From NCBI GenBank assembly GCA_964502785.1, contig CAZCXW010000015.1:1-23973 (forward strand): a DNA stretch of 23,973 bases. The letters are read 5' to 3'. The stretch comes from JAGVYE01 sp964502785. Its GTDB lineage: Archaea; Nanobdellota; Nanobdellia; Woesearchaeales; GW2011-AR9. Numbering within the stretch: position 1 is the first letter of the stretch; each line of letters begins with the position of its first letter. The notes beneath the pieces are model-generated. The model did no database searches and was not told where the DNA came from. It was given only the letters and a program-made list of their open reading frames with translations. The position numbers were made by a program, and so were the translations under genes. Below, one piece after another: positions 7,225 through 14,726 of the stretch.

Positions 7225-7677
7225 CTATGCTGGGCGGTCTGTGGTTGTAATCTTTTGACAATTAAATAGTGCAGTTTCAATCATAATCGGTAGATATTGT
7301 TTAGGAAAAATATCTTCTAAATCATCATATAAACCAAGAACAGCATACGCTTTTGAAGCCTTGCTTTGATCAAAGAGGATAGCGCCTTGTTCACTATGCT
7401 TCATCAGTAGAAATTTGCCATTACTATTTTTTTTCCAACTTTCAACAATAATTAGGTTTTCTTGGCTTAATTTGAATGGATTATCTTTAATAAAAGAATC
7501 AATAAGCGAATGGTCTTGGTATACTTTTTGATGAAGCTTAAATACTTTTTCTACGCTCTCTTTTTTGAAATTGGGCTCTTTTAATCCAGGAATGATATTA
7601 AACTTCTGATTAACATAAAAAAGCAGCGACCAATCTAATTTGTAAAATAACTGAGCGTCTTCGGTAGTTAATTTCAT
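7225..7677 (-). pseudogene. 3'-truncated hypothetical gene (fragment B)
   Basis: The 150-aa frame opens with MKLTTEDAQLFYKLDWSLLF followed by YVNQKF, a pattern I recall from a widespread uncharacterised family (LFYKLxWxLLxYVNxKY) whose members continue well past this length. The match holds to about residue 143 (ALFNCQKI) and then stops in TTTDRPA, residues encoded by the 19-bp repeat copied from the 281-aa gene. The 3' end therefore looks cut by rearrangement. The ATG lies inside fragment A (7610-7889) in another frame, with a TGA three codons upstream in its own frame. It could be a frameshifted continuation of A or a separate gene. Family recognition is from memory and moderate. Confidence 0.5.
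7230..7248 (+). repeat. 19-bp direct repeat, copy 2
   Basis: Exact copy of 6806-6824, in the same orientation, at the 3' end of minus-strand fragment B. Sequence beyond the repeat differs on both sides, so it marks a junction. Confidence 0.9.
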
Positions 7678-7889
7678 ATTCTGTCAATCTTAAGCGCTGA
7701 ACTTTCCAACCGGATTTATTCAGCGCGGGATTAATTATGTCATGCCTCGCTTTTATTTCAGGATGATAAATAGAATAAGGCATTATTTTTTCACACTCAT
7801 TCTTCCATCTTTTCCAATCAAGCTGGTATGGTAAATAACCCTGCAACTTATAAAAATTGCTATTATCTTTGTAATAAGATTGCTGCAGA
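7610..7889 (-). pseudogene. Open fragment A after the 767-aa gene
   Basis: The frame stays open from directly after the TAA of the 767-aa gene, in that gene's own frame, for 93 codons to the stop at 7610. The only candidate starts are a TTG at 7846 and an internal ATG at 7783, neither with a good ribosome site. The middle part HPEIKARHDIINPALNKSGW faintly resembles the N-terminus of type I restriction (HsdR-like) proteins (DxxxPALxxAGW), but this is weak. The coding look fades after EYEIN, where fragment B begins in the next frame. It is best read as a decayed gene or the 5' part of a frameshifted A+B gene. Confidence 0.45.
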
Positions 7890-7891
7890 AA

Positions 7892-10195
7892 TTAGGCTCT
7901 CCTCGTCAATATACTCATTACTCTTCCTTTATATTCGACATCTCGATGGTTGAAGCCAGCTTCTCTGAAGCGTTCGATTTCTTCTGGCTGCAGCGTAGCG
8001 CTTTCTCCTACTCTGATGAGTTGTCCTTTAGGCAAAACTACCTGATTCTTCTCATCTGAAAAAATAATTTCTCTCGTTGTTAAAAAATAAAATTCTACTT
8101 TCTTCTCATCAGGCGTAAGTATTGGTTTATAAGTTGACGCGTTTTCTACAGCAAAGGCATCGCGTTGAGTTTCGAGACGATTTGTTAGATAAAGCCAGTG
8201 CATGTGCTCAGAACCTGGATCGCGATAATAATCCATATTTTTTTGAAGATCTCCTTCGATAAGAACGACAGAAGGCAAATCTTTACAGCCCGCTCTTGAG
8301 AGATATCGTTCGTGACTTTCCACGATTTCGACAATTCTTGTCAATACTTGCTCTCGCGCTTTTTGTAAATTATAATAAGTTCTCCCCTGCATAGCAATGA
8401 CGAGTTGCGTCTCGGCCGGTTCTAAAAAAAGATGCGCTGCGTAGGAAAGGGTTGTTATATCCAATACAGAAGGAAAGGCATGGTCTAAATAACCACTTAA
8501 GTAACAACGCATTGAGGCGCGGCGAATCATCGCCCCATTTTTATCAAAAAGGTGCAGCTGCGGTTTGTTTTGAGGGTTGAGACGTTTTTTAAGATATTCT
8601 GCTAGCATAATTTCCGCCCAGGCATCGCCGCAAGCTAACCCTACAATGGCTAGATTTTTTCCTTGGCGTAAGTTTTCCCTTGCTAGCGAGCCCGCCACTC
8701 GCGCCAGAAAACGCGTCCTCGTTCTTTTATCTTGCGCTTTAAGAAATTGCTGTACTTGATCTACATATTCGTACCAAGCTCCGTTATCTTCTCCAATATC
8801 TACAATAGTCGGTTGTAAGAATATTTCTGGGAAAGCTTCTGCATAAACATTTCTGACGTGTTCTGGAATACTTGTTCTTTCTGTGAGTTGTTGTTGTAGA
8901 ATGCTCATGACATTATTTCTATTTTTCCGTCTTATGGCTTGCGTGCGCATGATATTGTCTATGAAGTCGTTTAAGGTTTCTCGTTCGTCAACTCTCAGCG
9001 ATTTGAATTTGAGATCTCTGTAGAGTAAATCAGCAAATATTACTAATTCGATACGCTGCACAGAAGGCGCCAATTGTTCTCTCATCGTCCCTACGAGCTT
9101 GTTAAACCGGTCTTGCTTCTCTTTATCTTCTCCCAGCTCAGCTGAATAACCATGGATAATTGCGTCGATGTCAGCTGATTTTTCACTCCGACGGACAATT
9201 TCTTGAATTTCCGCAATTCTCACTCCGGGAAATCTTCCATGAGCGAAGTCTGATAAGAATTCTAACCTCGATCGTAAATCTTCCATAACGGTTCTTGCGT
9301 CTCCCTGTGTGCGACTAAAAAATTGCCCTAATGCTTCTTTATCTTCTGTGGCTAGAAGCAATTTAATTCTTTTAGCAGCTTTTTGAATATAACTGAGATA
9401 CAATGTAATTTCTCTTTGTTCTGGCAAATGTTTAATAATTGTAGATAGGTAAGAATCAATGTTTCGCGGCAGGTCTTCTGGCAATGATAATAATGCACCA
9501 TATACTTCCGGCTGAGCTTGCGGATACACTCTGGCAATACTTTCGCAATAGCCTCGCGCTTTGGAAAAGCGGGGTATTTTTTGTAGATTTCTGGCCAGTC
9601 TGCTGGTAAAATTTCCATATTCTTCTTCATGAGGAACAAAGTGGCCCATTACTTGCAGAAAAAGAGGGCGCAGCGTTTTCAAGCCGATAGTCGCATGCTG
9701 CAGTTCAATTGCCGATGAGGAGATGTCATGTGCCAGCCGCTGGCTATTCTTTGCTTCTTCTGTGTTGCCATACCATTTCCTCCAGAGTTGTTTGTAAACC
9801 CAGCGGGGCGGAGGATTCGCTTCTTCTATTTTACTGACGCCTTCTAACACTAATTGCAAGCGGGAGGCAATGCCCGCCGGTTCTTCTAATGAATACTCCC
9901 ATTCGTCCGGCTCCTCTGCTCGTTTGAGAGCATCACTGGTAATAATATCGCTTACAAAAATCTGAGCCAAACGATGAAATTTAAAATTTTGCAGGTAAAG
10001 AATGCCTCTGGTCGCTTCAGTGCGATTCCAATTGCTCAGCATGAAGTGCGCAGCTTGTTGTAGCTCCGGGCGTTCTGAAAAGGAAGAATGGATCAGCCCT
10101 TCCAAATCTTTCTTTGTAGGAAGAGATGGCAGAATGAGAGTTGCGGGCGCCTTTCGATGGCTTCTTATCCAGTTTCTGAACTGTTCAAAGACCAT
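7892..10195 (-). CDS. Large protein with C-terminal methyltransferase-like domain
   Basis: A 767-aa protein. Residues 1 to about 510 are predicted mostly helical, charged, and not recognised. From about 514 the sequence looks like a class I S-adenosylmethionine methyltransferase. NLAIVGLACGDAWAE (514-528) fits motif I, with G519 and G523. LHLFDKNG (547-554) fits the acidic ribose-binding end of strand 2 (D551), and a later QLVIAMQGRTYYNL resembles the strand-4 region. The closest shape I can suggest is the EgtD-like protein/amino-acid methyltransferase group, but this is tentative. There is no signal peptide or membrane segment. It starts at ATG 10195 with a TATA-like box at 10231-10241. It is the first gene upstream of the decayed fragments and seems monocistronic. 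Confidence 0.7.
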   Translation of the reverse strand: MVFEQFRNWIRSHRKAPATLILPSLPTKKDLEGLIHSSFSERPELQQAAHFMLSNWNRTEATRGILYLQNFKFHRLAQIFVSDIITSDALKRAEEPDEWEYSLEEPAGIASRLQLVLEGVSKIEEANPPPRWVYKQLWRKWYGNTEEAKNSQRLAHDISSSAIELQHATIGLKTLRPLFLQVMGHFVPHEEEYGNFTSRLARNLQKIPRFSKARGYCESIARVYPQAQPEVYGALLSLPEDLPRNIDSYLSTIIKHLPEQREITLYLSYIQKAAKRIKLLLATEDKEALGQFFSRTQGDARTVMEDLRSRLEFLSDFAHGRFPGVRIAEIQEIVRRSEKSADIDAIIHGYSAELGEDKEKQDRFNKLVGTMREQLAPSVQRIELVIFADLLYRDLKFKSLRVDERETLNDFIDNIMRTQAIRRKNRNNVMSILQQQLTERTSIPEHVRNVYAEAFPEIFLQPTIVDIGEDNGAWYEYVDQVQQFLKAQDKRTRTRFLARVAGSLARENLRQGKNLAIVGLACGDAWAEIMLAEYLKKRLNPQNKPQLHLFDKNGAMIRRASMRCYLSGYLDHAFPSVLDITTLSYAAHLFLEPAETQLVIAMQGRTYYNLQKAREQVLTRIVEIVESHERYLSRAGCKDLPSVVLIEGDLQKNMDYYRDPGSEHMHWLYLTNRLETQRDAFAVENASTYKPILTPDEKKVEFYFLTTREIIFSDEKNQVVLPKGQLIRVGESATLQPEEIERFREAGFNHRDVEYKGRVMSILTRRA

Positions 10196-10230
10196 TGAAG
10201 TGGAAGCGAGGAGAGTATTAACTTTTGTGT

Positions 10231-10241
10231 AATTATTTATC
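10231..10241 (-). promoter_or_regulatory. TATA-like box of 767-aa gene
   Basis: GATAAATAATT on the minus strand, about 41 nt upstream of the ATG at 10195. A leader of roughly 10-15 nt is implied, with no clear ribosome site. Confidence 0.45.
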
Positions 10242-10300
10242 CCCCTTTACATCTGGAATACGGTTTTACTATAAAAACTATTCTATGTTTCACCGAAAAA

Positions 10301-10669
10301 TCAATTTCCCGCACTATAAAAATAAAGATTGCTAACTGAACCTATTGCTGAGGAAACTCCAGCCATATAAAGTAAGTATATCCCTTTTCCTTTATACTTT
10401 TCTGTTAATTCCATAAGAGATGCTACTCCTGTGGTTAGAAAAAGAGAGCTTATTTTCGTCATCGTCAAAGCAGTTAAAATATTTGTTGAATCGGCAAGGT
10501 CCCTGATGATAGGATTGCCTTCCAAGTATAAATCCCTATAATGTGATATATTCAAGTGAGTAAAAACCACATCTGCGACGGCAGTAGCGACCATAAAACC
10601 CCAAGGAATCCATAATTTTGATAGTGATTGCTCTAAATCTTGCTTATTTTGATTAGGGTCGCTTGCCAT
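10301..10669 (-). CDS. Small membrane protein, DUF5658-like
   Basis: The 122-aa protein has about three hydrophobic segments: residues 19-37 (WIPWGFMVATAVADVVFTH), about 66-84, and about 94-115. The N-terminus is polar and probably cytoplasmic. The pattern DxxxTH...EGNPI (D33, then EGNP at 50-53) resembles the D..T...EGNP signature of DUF5658-type membrane proteins, whose function is unknown. The ATG is preceded by an AT-rich region (10701-10716) that could hold a TATA box. No partner gene is evident; the neighbouring genes on the same strand are 75 nt upstream and about 105 nt downstream. Confidence 0.65.
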   Translation of the reverse strand: MASDPNQNKQDLEQSLSKLWIPWGFMVATAVADVVFTHLNISHYRDLYLEGNPIIRDLADSTNILTALTMTKISSLFLTTGVASLMELTEKYKGKGIYLLYMAGVSSAIGSVSNLYFYSAGN

Positions 10670-10744
10670 TTTCTTAATTGCCTCAAAAATAATTGTTAAT
10701 TTATTTTTATTTTAAAAACATTTCGACTTTTTAAGAATATCTGG

Positions 10745-11116
10745 TCAAAATCCATGTTCTCTGAATTGCTCTCGTATATACCGCACCAAATCAGGATTCT
10801 GCTGATGATGCCAGCGGGCGTATGCTTCAATGATTGTTTCTGGGCTTCGCGATGCTATTGTTATCTCAAAATTCGGGTGCGGATATAAAATAATATCTTC
10901 ATAGGCATGAAGCCATTCGTGAACGATCGTTCTGTTTTCTGATCTCATGGAAAGGTTTTTCTGGATGGCCACTATCGAGCAGGGGATCCATAATCCCAAA
11001 TCCTCATCAAGTTCCAAGTGTCTCATAATTACTCCTTTTTCGATCAGCCGATCAATACTTTCTTGGCTAAAATTTTTTAAAGTATTTAAGCCGTTTGTTG
11101 TTTCTGTCATATTCAC
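10745..11116 (-). CDS. Small HExxH zinc metallopeptidase-like protein
   Basis: The 123-aa protein has a clear zinc-binding motif HEWLH (H66, E67, H70) within TIVHEWLHAYED. E97, in ETIIEAYARW, is placed like a third ligand of gluzincin-type peptidases; E73 and H80 are alternatives. This is the minimal core of many small archaeal and phage metallopeptidases, but I cannot name a family. No signal peptide is present, so it should act in the cytoplasm. The start is GTG at 11116, with AAAGGA about 8 nt upstream; it overlaps the stop of the 69-aa gene by 4 nt (GTGA), implying translational coupling. An ATG two codons in is the alternative. Confidence 0.7.
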   Translation of the reverse strand: MNMTETTNGLNTLKNFSQESIDRLIEKGVIMRHLELDEDLGLWIPCSIVAIQKNLSMRSENRTIVHEWLHAYEDIILYPHPNFEITIASRSPETIIEAYARWHHQQNPDLVRYIREQFREHGF

Positions 11117-11322
11117 ATCACATATCCTTTGGTATGGGCCGAAGCAAATAACAACTGAGGATTGTCTCCGTTTTTGTTATAAAAAAGAAAGCTGTTATAC
11201 TCGACTAGGAATCTTACCAAGCTTTCAAAATTAAAAGTTATTGTTTTCCCTTGATAATAAACATTAATTTTATTATCAAACTCTTTTACAATAATATCAT
11301 GCAAGCTTTGTTCAGGTATCAT
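11113..11322 (-). CDS. Small hypothetical protein, 69 aa
   Basis: Not recognised. It is a small soluble protein with alternating hydrophobic and polar residues in the first half (KINVYYQGKTITFNF), which suggests a beta-hairpin, followed by a helix. It ends in GYVM, with the stop codon overlapping the GTG of the HExxH gene, so the two are almost certainly made together. It could be a partner, substrate or inhibitor of the peptidase, but this is inference from gene order only. The ATG at 11322 lies directly downstream of the large palindrome at 11339-11457, and no TATA box is obvious between them. Confidence 0.6.
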   Translation of the reverse strand: MIPEQSLHDIIVKEFDNKINVYYQGKTITFNFESLVRFLVEYNSFLFYNKNGDNPQLLFASAHTKGYVM

Positions 11323-11338
11323 ATTTTAGACATTTCGT

Positions 11339-11457
11339 AAAAAAGTACTGCGCTACAAATCTGCTACAAACGAGGACATCATTTTCTGGGGAGGCGAGAT
11401 ATTCTTCGTCGAAGGCACTTCTCTAAGTGTCTTCCTTAGATTTTTGTAACGCAGTAC
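11339..11457 (-). terminator. 113-nt palindromic element with T6 tail
   Basis: The outer arms 11345-11362 and 11438-11457 pair as 8 bp, one mismatch or wobble, 6 bp, a 2-nt bulge and 3 bp. On minus-strand RNA the odd pair becomes a G-U wobble, and the 3' arm runs straight into U6 (11344-11339), as in an intrinsic terminator. Inside the loop sits a second 10-bp hairpin (11411-11420 with 11425-11434, 4-nt loop). It follows the phosphoesterase gene by about 55 nt. It could be that operon's terminator, a structured small RNA, or a miniature inverted-repeat element; no target-site duplication was seen. Confidence 0.6.
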
Positions 11458-11511
11458 CATCAACCACTAAGCAAGCCTTGTTATCGGAGGGGTTCATCGT
11501 CTTTTATCTTT

Positions 11512-12717
11512 TTATTTTAACATCTGAGCCACGGTTCTGGTGTATCTTGACGGTTCGATGTATGGCCTTTGGAAATGTTGGTTCACCTTTACGACATCAC
11601 CATTTTTTCGGGTGGTATATTCTACAATCCAGTAACCCATCATATTATTGAGATTCCTAACTTCATGAAATTGATCCGCAAATTTCATCGTTCCTGCCTG
11701 ATATACCAAAACACCGCGGAGAAGCGTGAAATCACTCTTATGATAATGTCCAATTTGCATTGAATGTGGTTTTATTCTCTTTCCCTGAGGATTCTCCATA
11801 CCTTCAAAAGAGTGGAGCAAGGTGTCTATGTTGGCAAGAATTCTCTGTGATTTATATGATAACGCCATACCTGAACCATCCCCAGGGTGCAACATGAGGT
11901 GGATCGTGTTTCTTTTTTCTGGAGGAAGGTGATCTGGACCAAGACGAATTGCTCCCGCACGGCCGCTTCCCAAGTCTTTGGCTTCCAAAATTTTATTGAG
12001 TTCTTCTAAATTTACTTTTCTGCTCATAGCTTCTTTAATACTTTCACTTTTGAGATAATGTATATCTTCGCGGGCGAGGGTGATATGTCGTAGAATATCA
12101 GCATCTACTGAATCCATAGCAAAATGATCATGATTGCCTGCTATACCATATGTCTCTATACCTTTCCTTCTTGGCCAGTACTTAGCAACCCTGTCGTATT
12201 GCCCATCAAATCCCATGCAACCGGGTCGTAGATATTTAAACATATCACGATGACGACGTAGCTCTCCATCAGTCCAATCGCCGCTGTGCAAAACTATTTT
12301 GACTCCTATCGATTCTCCTCGTTCAAACATTTCTTCAAGGCCTTCGATATTATCGTGTCTGGAACCAATGTGAGTATCACTAACCATAATCACTCTAAAT
12401 ACATAATTTGGATCTATATTCAATCTGAAACCGCCGCGGACTGATTCGTATTCTCTCTCACCAAGATTTAGATGATCAAGATTTCCTGTGATAAGATTTT
12501 TTCCCTTAGCTTGAATCTTCTCGTCTATCGTATCAAAAACAATTTCGTATAGCGCTGTAGCATACTGCGGGGAGAGTCCGCTGGCATCGCAAAGGTCTAA
12601 AAGATCTATTGATTTTGCCCGGCCTCTCATTTTTTTTTTGAGGTGGGCTTTAACATCACTAGGATTTTTTCCATTTTCACGCATTTTCCTGTCTAAAATT
12701 GTTTCATCGATATTCAC
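11512..12717 (-). CDS. Calcineurin-like metallophosphoesterase, active type
   Basis: A 401-aa phosphoesterase with all core metal motifs: SDTHIG (D114, H116), SGDWTDG (D147), AGNHDH (N195, H196, D197), LHPGDG (H277) and IGHYHK (H324, H326). The first ~95 residues are a separate helical, possibly winged-helix part (LLDLCDASGLSPQYATALYE), so the enzyme may be tethered to nucleic acid or protein. The substrate could be a phosphodiester such as DNA or RNA, a cyclic nucleotide or a phosphoprotein; the sequence does not say. The GTG start at 12717 is supported by a strong GAGGTGGTGA ribosome site just upstream. It overlaps the upstream degenerate phosphoesterase gene by 14 nt. Confidence 0.88.
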   Translation of the reverse strand: MNIDETILDRKMRENGKNPSDVKAHLKKKMRGRAKSIDLLDLCDASGLSPQYATALYEIVFDTIDEKIQAKGKNLITGNLDHLNLGEREYESVRGGFRLNIDPNYVFRVIMVSDTHIGSRHDNIEGLEEMFERGESIGVKIVLHSGDWTDGELRRHRDMFKYLRPGCMGFDGQYDRVAKYWPRRKGIETYGIAGNHDHFAMDSVDADILRHITLAREDIHYLKSESIKEAMSRKVNLEELNKILEAKDLGSGRAGAIRLGPDHLPPEKRNTIHLMLHPGDGSGMALSYKSQRILANIDTLLHSFEGMENPQGKRIKPHSMQIGHYHKSDFTLLRGVLVYQAGTMKFADQFHEVRNLNNMMGYWIVEYTTRKNGDVVKVNQHFQRPYIEPSRYTRTVAQMLK

Positions 12718-13786
12718 TTTTCACCACCTCGTTTTTGCTTCCGATTCCAGGACCTTGGGTAAAATCAAATACGATTTCTGCGTACAAGTCTGCTCTTTTT
12801 TCTCGAGCAACAATATTTAGAATTTCAAATCCCACATTGGCGAGGTATGCTCTGTGCCTCATGCGGGAAGTTTGATTTTGCAAGCCTGGCAACTTATTAA
12901 TTTCTACGCCCTGATATCGACTTTGCCAAGTTTGCTGCGTTCCTCCCACAAGCCATATTGTGGGCCTTTCTCCTCCGGCCATATTCTCTAACTTCTTCTG
13001 CGGCTGATAAGAAATGCTGTAATAGTAATACAATTTGTCATTCGTCACTCTCACTGTAAATGGCTTTTTCCCTTCGGGATTAAAAATTAAATCGGCTTCG
13101 AGGTCTCCCAGATAATTTAAATCAGGTCTCGCTTGATTAATTAAAACAGCTGGATCAAAAACTTCATCACGAGATTTATATTTATAATCTCTATGACCCA
13201 GAAGGAAATGTGTTTTAATCTCTTCTACTTTTGGAAAGTTCTTAGCTAAAATTTCAACTTGTTGTTCTAATCCTTCTCCAGATACTTGTAGATCGACTCT
13301 CCTATACTCTTTGGGAAGCATGCCGGCAAGTAAATTTCCTGCGAGTATAACATCCGTAATTCCTTCGCTTTCAAAATGATGATATGCTTCTTTTAAAACA
13401 CTTAGATTTGTTCTCGTAGATCCAAAATGCGTGTCTGATACGATCCCAAACCTTATCCCTTGAACTTTTTCCGCTTCGCCAACGACATTAATTTCCTGGA
13501 ATGGAATTAGATCTACTTTCCGCCCGCTTGTAATGTTCGGTGAATCATGCGTATAAACTCTATTGTCTTTAACATAAACCGTTGCGCCCCATTCAATCAT
13601 CGCTTTGACAAATCCCTGTGTTTCACGCGGCGGCAGTTCTAGGACGTCAGCTAATTTGTGAATGTCTATTCCTTTCTGTCCTGAAGCATCTTCGCGAGAA
13701 GTCGCATTCCTTATTTTCCCTAAAATGTGATACTTCCTTTCTTTCCACATTTTTCTCCAACGCTTTTCTTGATCGTTATCTGTCAT
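12704..13786 (-). CDS. Degenerate metallophosphoesterase-like protein
   Basis: The 360-aa protein has the same overall plan as its downstream neighbour: an N-terminal winged-helix-like part (about 38-80, GIDIHKLADVLELPPRETQG) and a phosphoesterase fold. The first motif VSDTHFGS (D118, H120) survives. The second is AGNLLAG (Asp changed to Asn151), the third is LLGHRDY in place of GNHD, and the GHxH site reads VGGTQQTW (about 280-287). It is probably catalytically dead, perhaps a structural partner of the active enzyme, since the genes overlap and should be translated together. The ATG at 13786 has an AGGTGG ribosome site about 10 nt upstream. It is not a decaying gene: the frame is intact. Confidence 0.8.
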   Translation of the reverse strand: MTDNDQEKRWRKMWKERKYHILGKIRNATSREDASGQKGIDIHKLADVLELPPRETQGFVKAMIEWGATVYVKDNRVYTHDSPNITSGRKVDLIPFQEINVVGEAEKVQGIRFGIVSDTHFGSTRTNLSVLKEAYHHFESEGITDVILAGNLLAGMLPKEYRRVDLQVSGEGLEQQVEILAKNFPKVEEIKTHFLLGHRDYKYKSRDEVFDPAVLINQARPDLNYLGDLEADLIFNPEGKKPFTVRVTNDKLYYYYSISYQPQKKLENMAGGERPTIWLVGGTQQTWQSRYQGVEINKLPGLQNQTSRMRHRAYLANVGFEILNIVAREKRADLYAEIVFDFTQGPGIGSKNEVVKSEYR

Positions 13787-13907
13787 TTTATAACCACCAC
13801 CTTTGTCGTAAGATTATGATGCGATGAGGAGAATATCGTGAAAAATGAAAAAGGAGTGACGAGGCTTTCCGTATCATTTTCTTCAATACTGTCTAAGTTA
13901 ACATAAT

Positions 13908-14630
13908 TCATTTTTTAGCCTCGCAGTAATCATTATGCACTGCTGTTCCTTGCAGAAAATCACAAATACGGCTGCCGTTTATGGCCGCGGCCCAAGGGGT
14001 TTCTTCGCCAAACTCCCTTCTCATCGCTCGGCTGATTCCAACAAGGCGTGGTGTGCCAAATTCCAAAGCAATAACGAGGCCACCAGAATCGCCAGGATAG
14101 GAATGCGCTTCGTGATAAATATGCTGATCATCAGGCCCTTTCATAAGGCGGCCTTCTCTGAAAATAGGCACGGTTGCATCCCCTGGGAAACCTACGTAAA
14201 ATACAGAATCGCCAGAATGAGAAGCCGATCCTACTTTTCCCTGAAAACAAGGATGGGTTTTGTTATCAGTTTCAAGAAGGGCCAAATCGTGGTTATAACT
14301 TCTCTTGTAGTCAGTAATTCCGAGATCTTTCACTTGGATATAAAATGGCAATTTTCTATTTGTTGGAAAAAGATGCTCGGCAGTTAAGATATATCTTCTT
14401 TCAGTTTCCTTATCGCAGAGGACAACGCCAGTGCCTTTCCGGCTTTCTTCATGGTTTGCGCCGTCCACATCCTGATAGCGTTCACTGACACGCACCGGAA
14501 CGCTTGATTGTATCACATTATCAACGACTGGATGTGTAAGATAGCTACTGCTAAGGTCGTAACCACGAGCTGGAGAAGAAGCGCAGAATGTAACGAAAGA
14601 TAACAGCAATGAAACAAGAGTTTGCCTCAT
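13908..14630 (-). CDS. Secreted trypsin-like serine protease
   Basis: An S1/trypsin-fold protease of 240 aa. The catalytic triad is visible: H86 in ILTAEHLF, D115 in NHDLALLE and S182 in PGDSGGLV. A signal peptide covers about residues 1-23 (basic MRQ, then a hydrophobic run to ARG), so the enzyme is exported. Cys72, Cys128, Cys223 and Cys236 in the mature part could form two disulfides. The longest frame starts at 14726, but the ATG at 14630 has a perfect AGGAGG six bases upstream and places the signal peptide at the N-terminus, so I use it. The substrate is unknown. The leader carries a 9-bp palindrome (14695-14726) that could control expression. Confidence 0.88.
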   Translation of the reverse strand: MRQTLVSLLLSFVTFCASSPARGYDLSSSYLTHPVVDNVIQSSVPVRVSERYQDVDGANHEESRKGTGVVLCDKETERRYILTAEHLFPTNRKLPFYIQVKDLGITDYKRSYNHDLALLETDNKTHPCFQGKVGSASHSGDSVFYVGFPGDATVPIFREGRLMKGPDDQHIYHEAHSYPGDSGGLVIALEFGTPRLVGISRAMRREFGEETPWAAAINGSRICDFLQGTAVHNDYCEAKK

Positions 14631-14694
14631 AACCTGCCTCCTGGCAAAAAACACCCCCGCCTCTTTTTCATTTAGTTTTAGGTGGATGAAAATA

Positions 14695-14726
14695 GTGATA
14701 AAACTTCGTAAAATTATTTTTATCAC
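14695..14726. promoter_or_regulatory. Perfect 9-bp inverted repeat in protease leader
   Basis: GTGATAAAA (14695-14703) and TTTTATCAC (14718-14726) are perfect inverted repeats 14 nt apart, centred about 80 nt upstream of the protease ATG. The arrangement resembles an operator for a dimeric repressor; an RNA hairpin is the alternative. Confidence 0.45.

Noticed and set aside
6806..7248. Insertion-sequence target or CRISPR-like repeat
   Set aside because: Only two copies, no terminal inverted repeats, no transposase and no regular spacing.
7892..7894. Stop-codon readthrough or recoding of the 767-aa gene
   Set aside because: The codon is TAA, not the TAG used for pyrrolysine or TGA for selenocysteine, and no recoding element was seen; a decayed fragment is simpler.
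13935..14387. 150-codon plus-strand frame opposite the protease
   Set aside because: Shadow of the protease gene, whose catalytic triad and signal peptide show the true strand.
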